From Hyposmocoma kahamanoa (lineage: Eukaryota; Arthropoda; Insecta; Lepidoptera; Cosmopterigidae), in contig NW_020654972.1 in NCBI RefSeq assembly GCF_003589595.1, positions 10,187,243 to 10,251,242 on the forward strand: a stretch of DNA of 64,000 bases. The letters run 5' to 3'. Shown piece after piece: positions 63,666 to 64,000 of this stretch (position 1 is the first letter of the stretch; each line of letters begins with the position of its first letter). The position numbers and the translations under genes are program-made. Under the pieces are notes generated by a model. It had not been told where the DNA came from and did not search any database. It saw only the letters and a program-made list of their open reading frames with translations.

Positions 63666-64000
63666 TTTTGACCTGATTATTTTTGCTGTTGGCGATAATT
63701 GTTGCTATTACACATTCACAAATAGTACAAATCCTGTCGATCTCTGCATTGAAAAGTAACTGTTTCCTCACTGGACTCCCACCAAACTTGATTTACTTAA
63801 TTTGTTTTCGCTGTGTCATTGCATCAAGCTGAATGTCCCCAAACACGCAGAAACTAATTTTCCACTAGATGCACTCGGGAGTACTGGAAAAAGGATTTTA
63901 AAACTTTCATTGTTATGTATTGGTTTAAGCGATGCTTAGTCTAGCAAATGTCAAGCTAATATACATTTTAAGAGATCGCTAAAGTTCTTCAGCAGTTTGA
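63666..64000. other. Unrecognised stretch at window end
   Basis: No gene or shared repeat recognised. Confidence 0.3.

Overview
The window looks like a gene-poor, AT-rich insect chromosome segment, most likely from a moth or butterfly. The evidence is several tRNA-derived SINE families, non-LTR retrotransposon 3' ends of the kind that begin with CATCATCATC followed by a 'ccattgctgg'/'ccactgttgg' block, a mariner element, many MITEs, a 400-base assembly gap of N, and a nuclear tRNA-Pro gene with a eukaryotic Pol III terminator. The lepidopteran assignment rests on recalled repeat structure, not on a database search. I see no convincing intact protein-coding gene. Nearly every recognisable protein fragment is a broken reverse transcriptase, a broken mariner transposase, or a decayed host-gene fragment.

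Layout. 1-5.1 kb: a SINE, an A-tailed repeat (called R1 here), and an old repeat interrupted by both an R1 copy and a full-length dead mariner (3038-4299). 6.0-9.1 kb: LINE 3' ends and reverse-transcriptase fragments on the minus strand. Most of 6352-7660 is repeated at 13994-15240. 10-13.2 kb: RTE-type 3' end, SINEs, a GC-rich promoter-like stretch, R1. 15.3-21.2 kb: GC-rich remnant and two copies of another LINE C-terminus. 22636-22707: tRNA-Pro(AGG) on the minus strand, the only gene that looks functional. 24-30 kb: microsatellite, two hAT-type MITEs, repeat R5 fragments, MITE-K copies. 30.5-31.2 kb: RTE-type LINE C-terminus. 33.4-34.1 kb: an intron-containing pseudogene of the WD40 co-repressor ebi/TBL1, lying between two inverted SINE-B copies. 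35.5-41 kb: palindromic MITE split by a SINE, two 607-bp MITEs, two more hAT MITEs. 42.7-47.5 kb: more palindromes, a long inverted repeat pair, SINE-C. 48.2-49.2 kb: LINE C-terminus running into the gap, then SINE-C in inverted orientation. 50.4-51.3 kb: three-level nest (LINE in hAT MITE in palindromic MITE). 52-64 kb: Penelope-like inverted arms, SINEs, MITEs, R1 copies and LINE tails.

Family names used below. R1: about 280-bp A-tailed repeat, 19 copies. SINE-A: tRNA-derived, ending in an ATT-type tail. SINE-B: second tRNA-derived family. SINE-C: tRNA-like body preceded by an AGATGGCGCT motif. MITE-H: 286-bp hAT-type element with 8-bp target duplications. MITE-P: 607-bp element with terminal CCGCTCACGCGAT. 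MITE-K: about 260 bp with ends like AAACCGACYTCAAAA. R5: longer unclassified repeat. The biological content is mainly a layered record of transposition. Several insertions can be read base-precisely because an uninterrupted paralogous copy lies in the same window.
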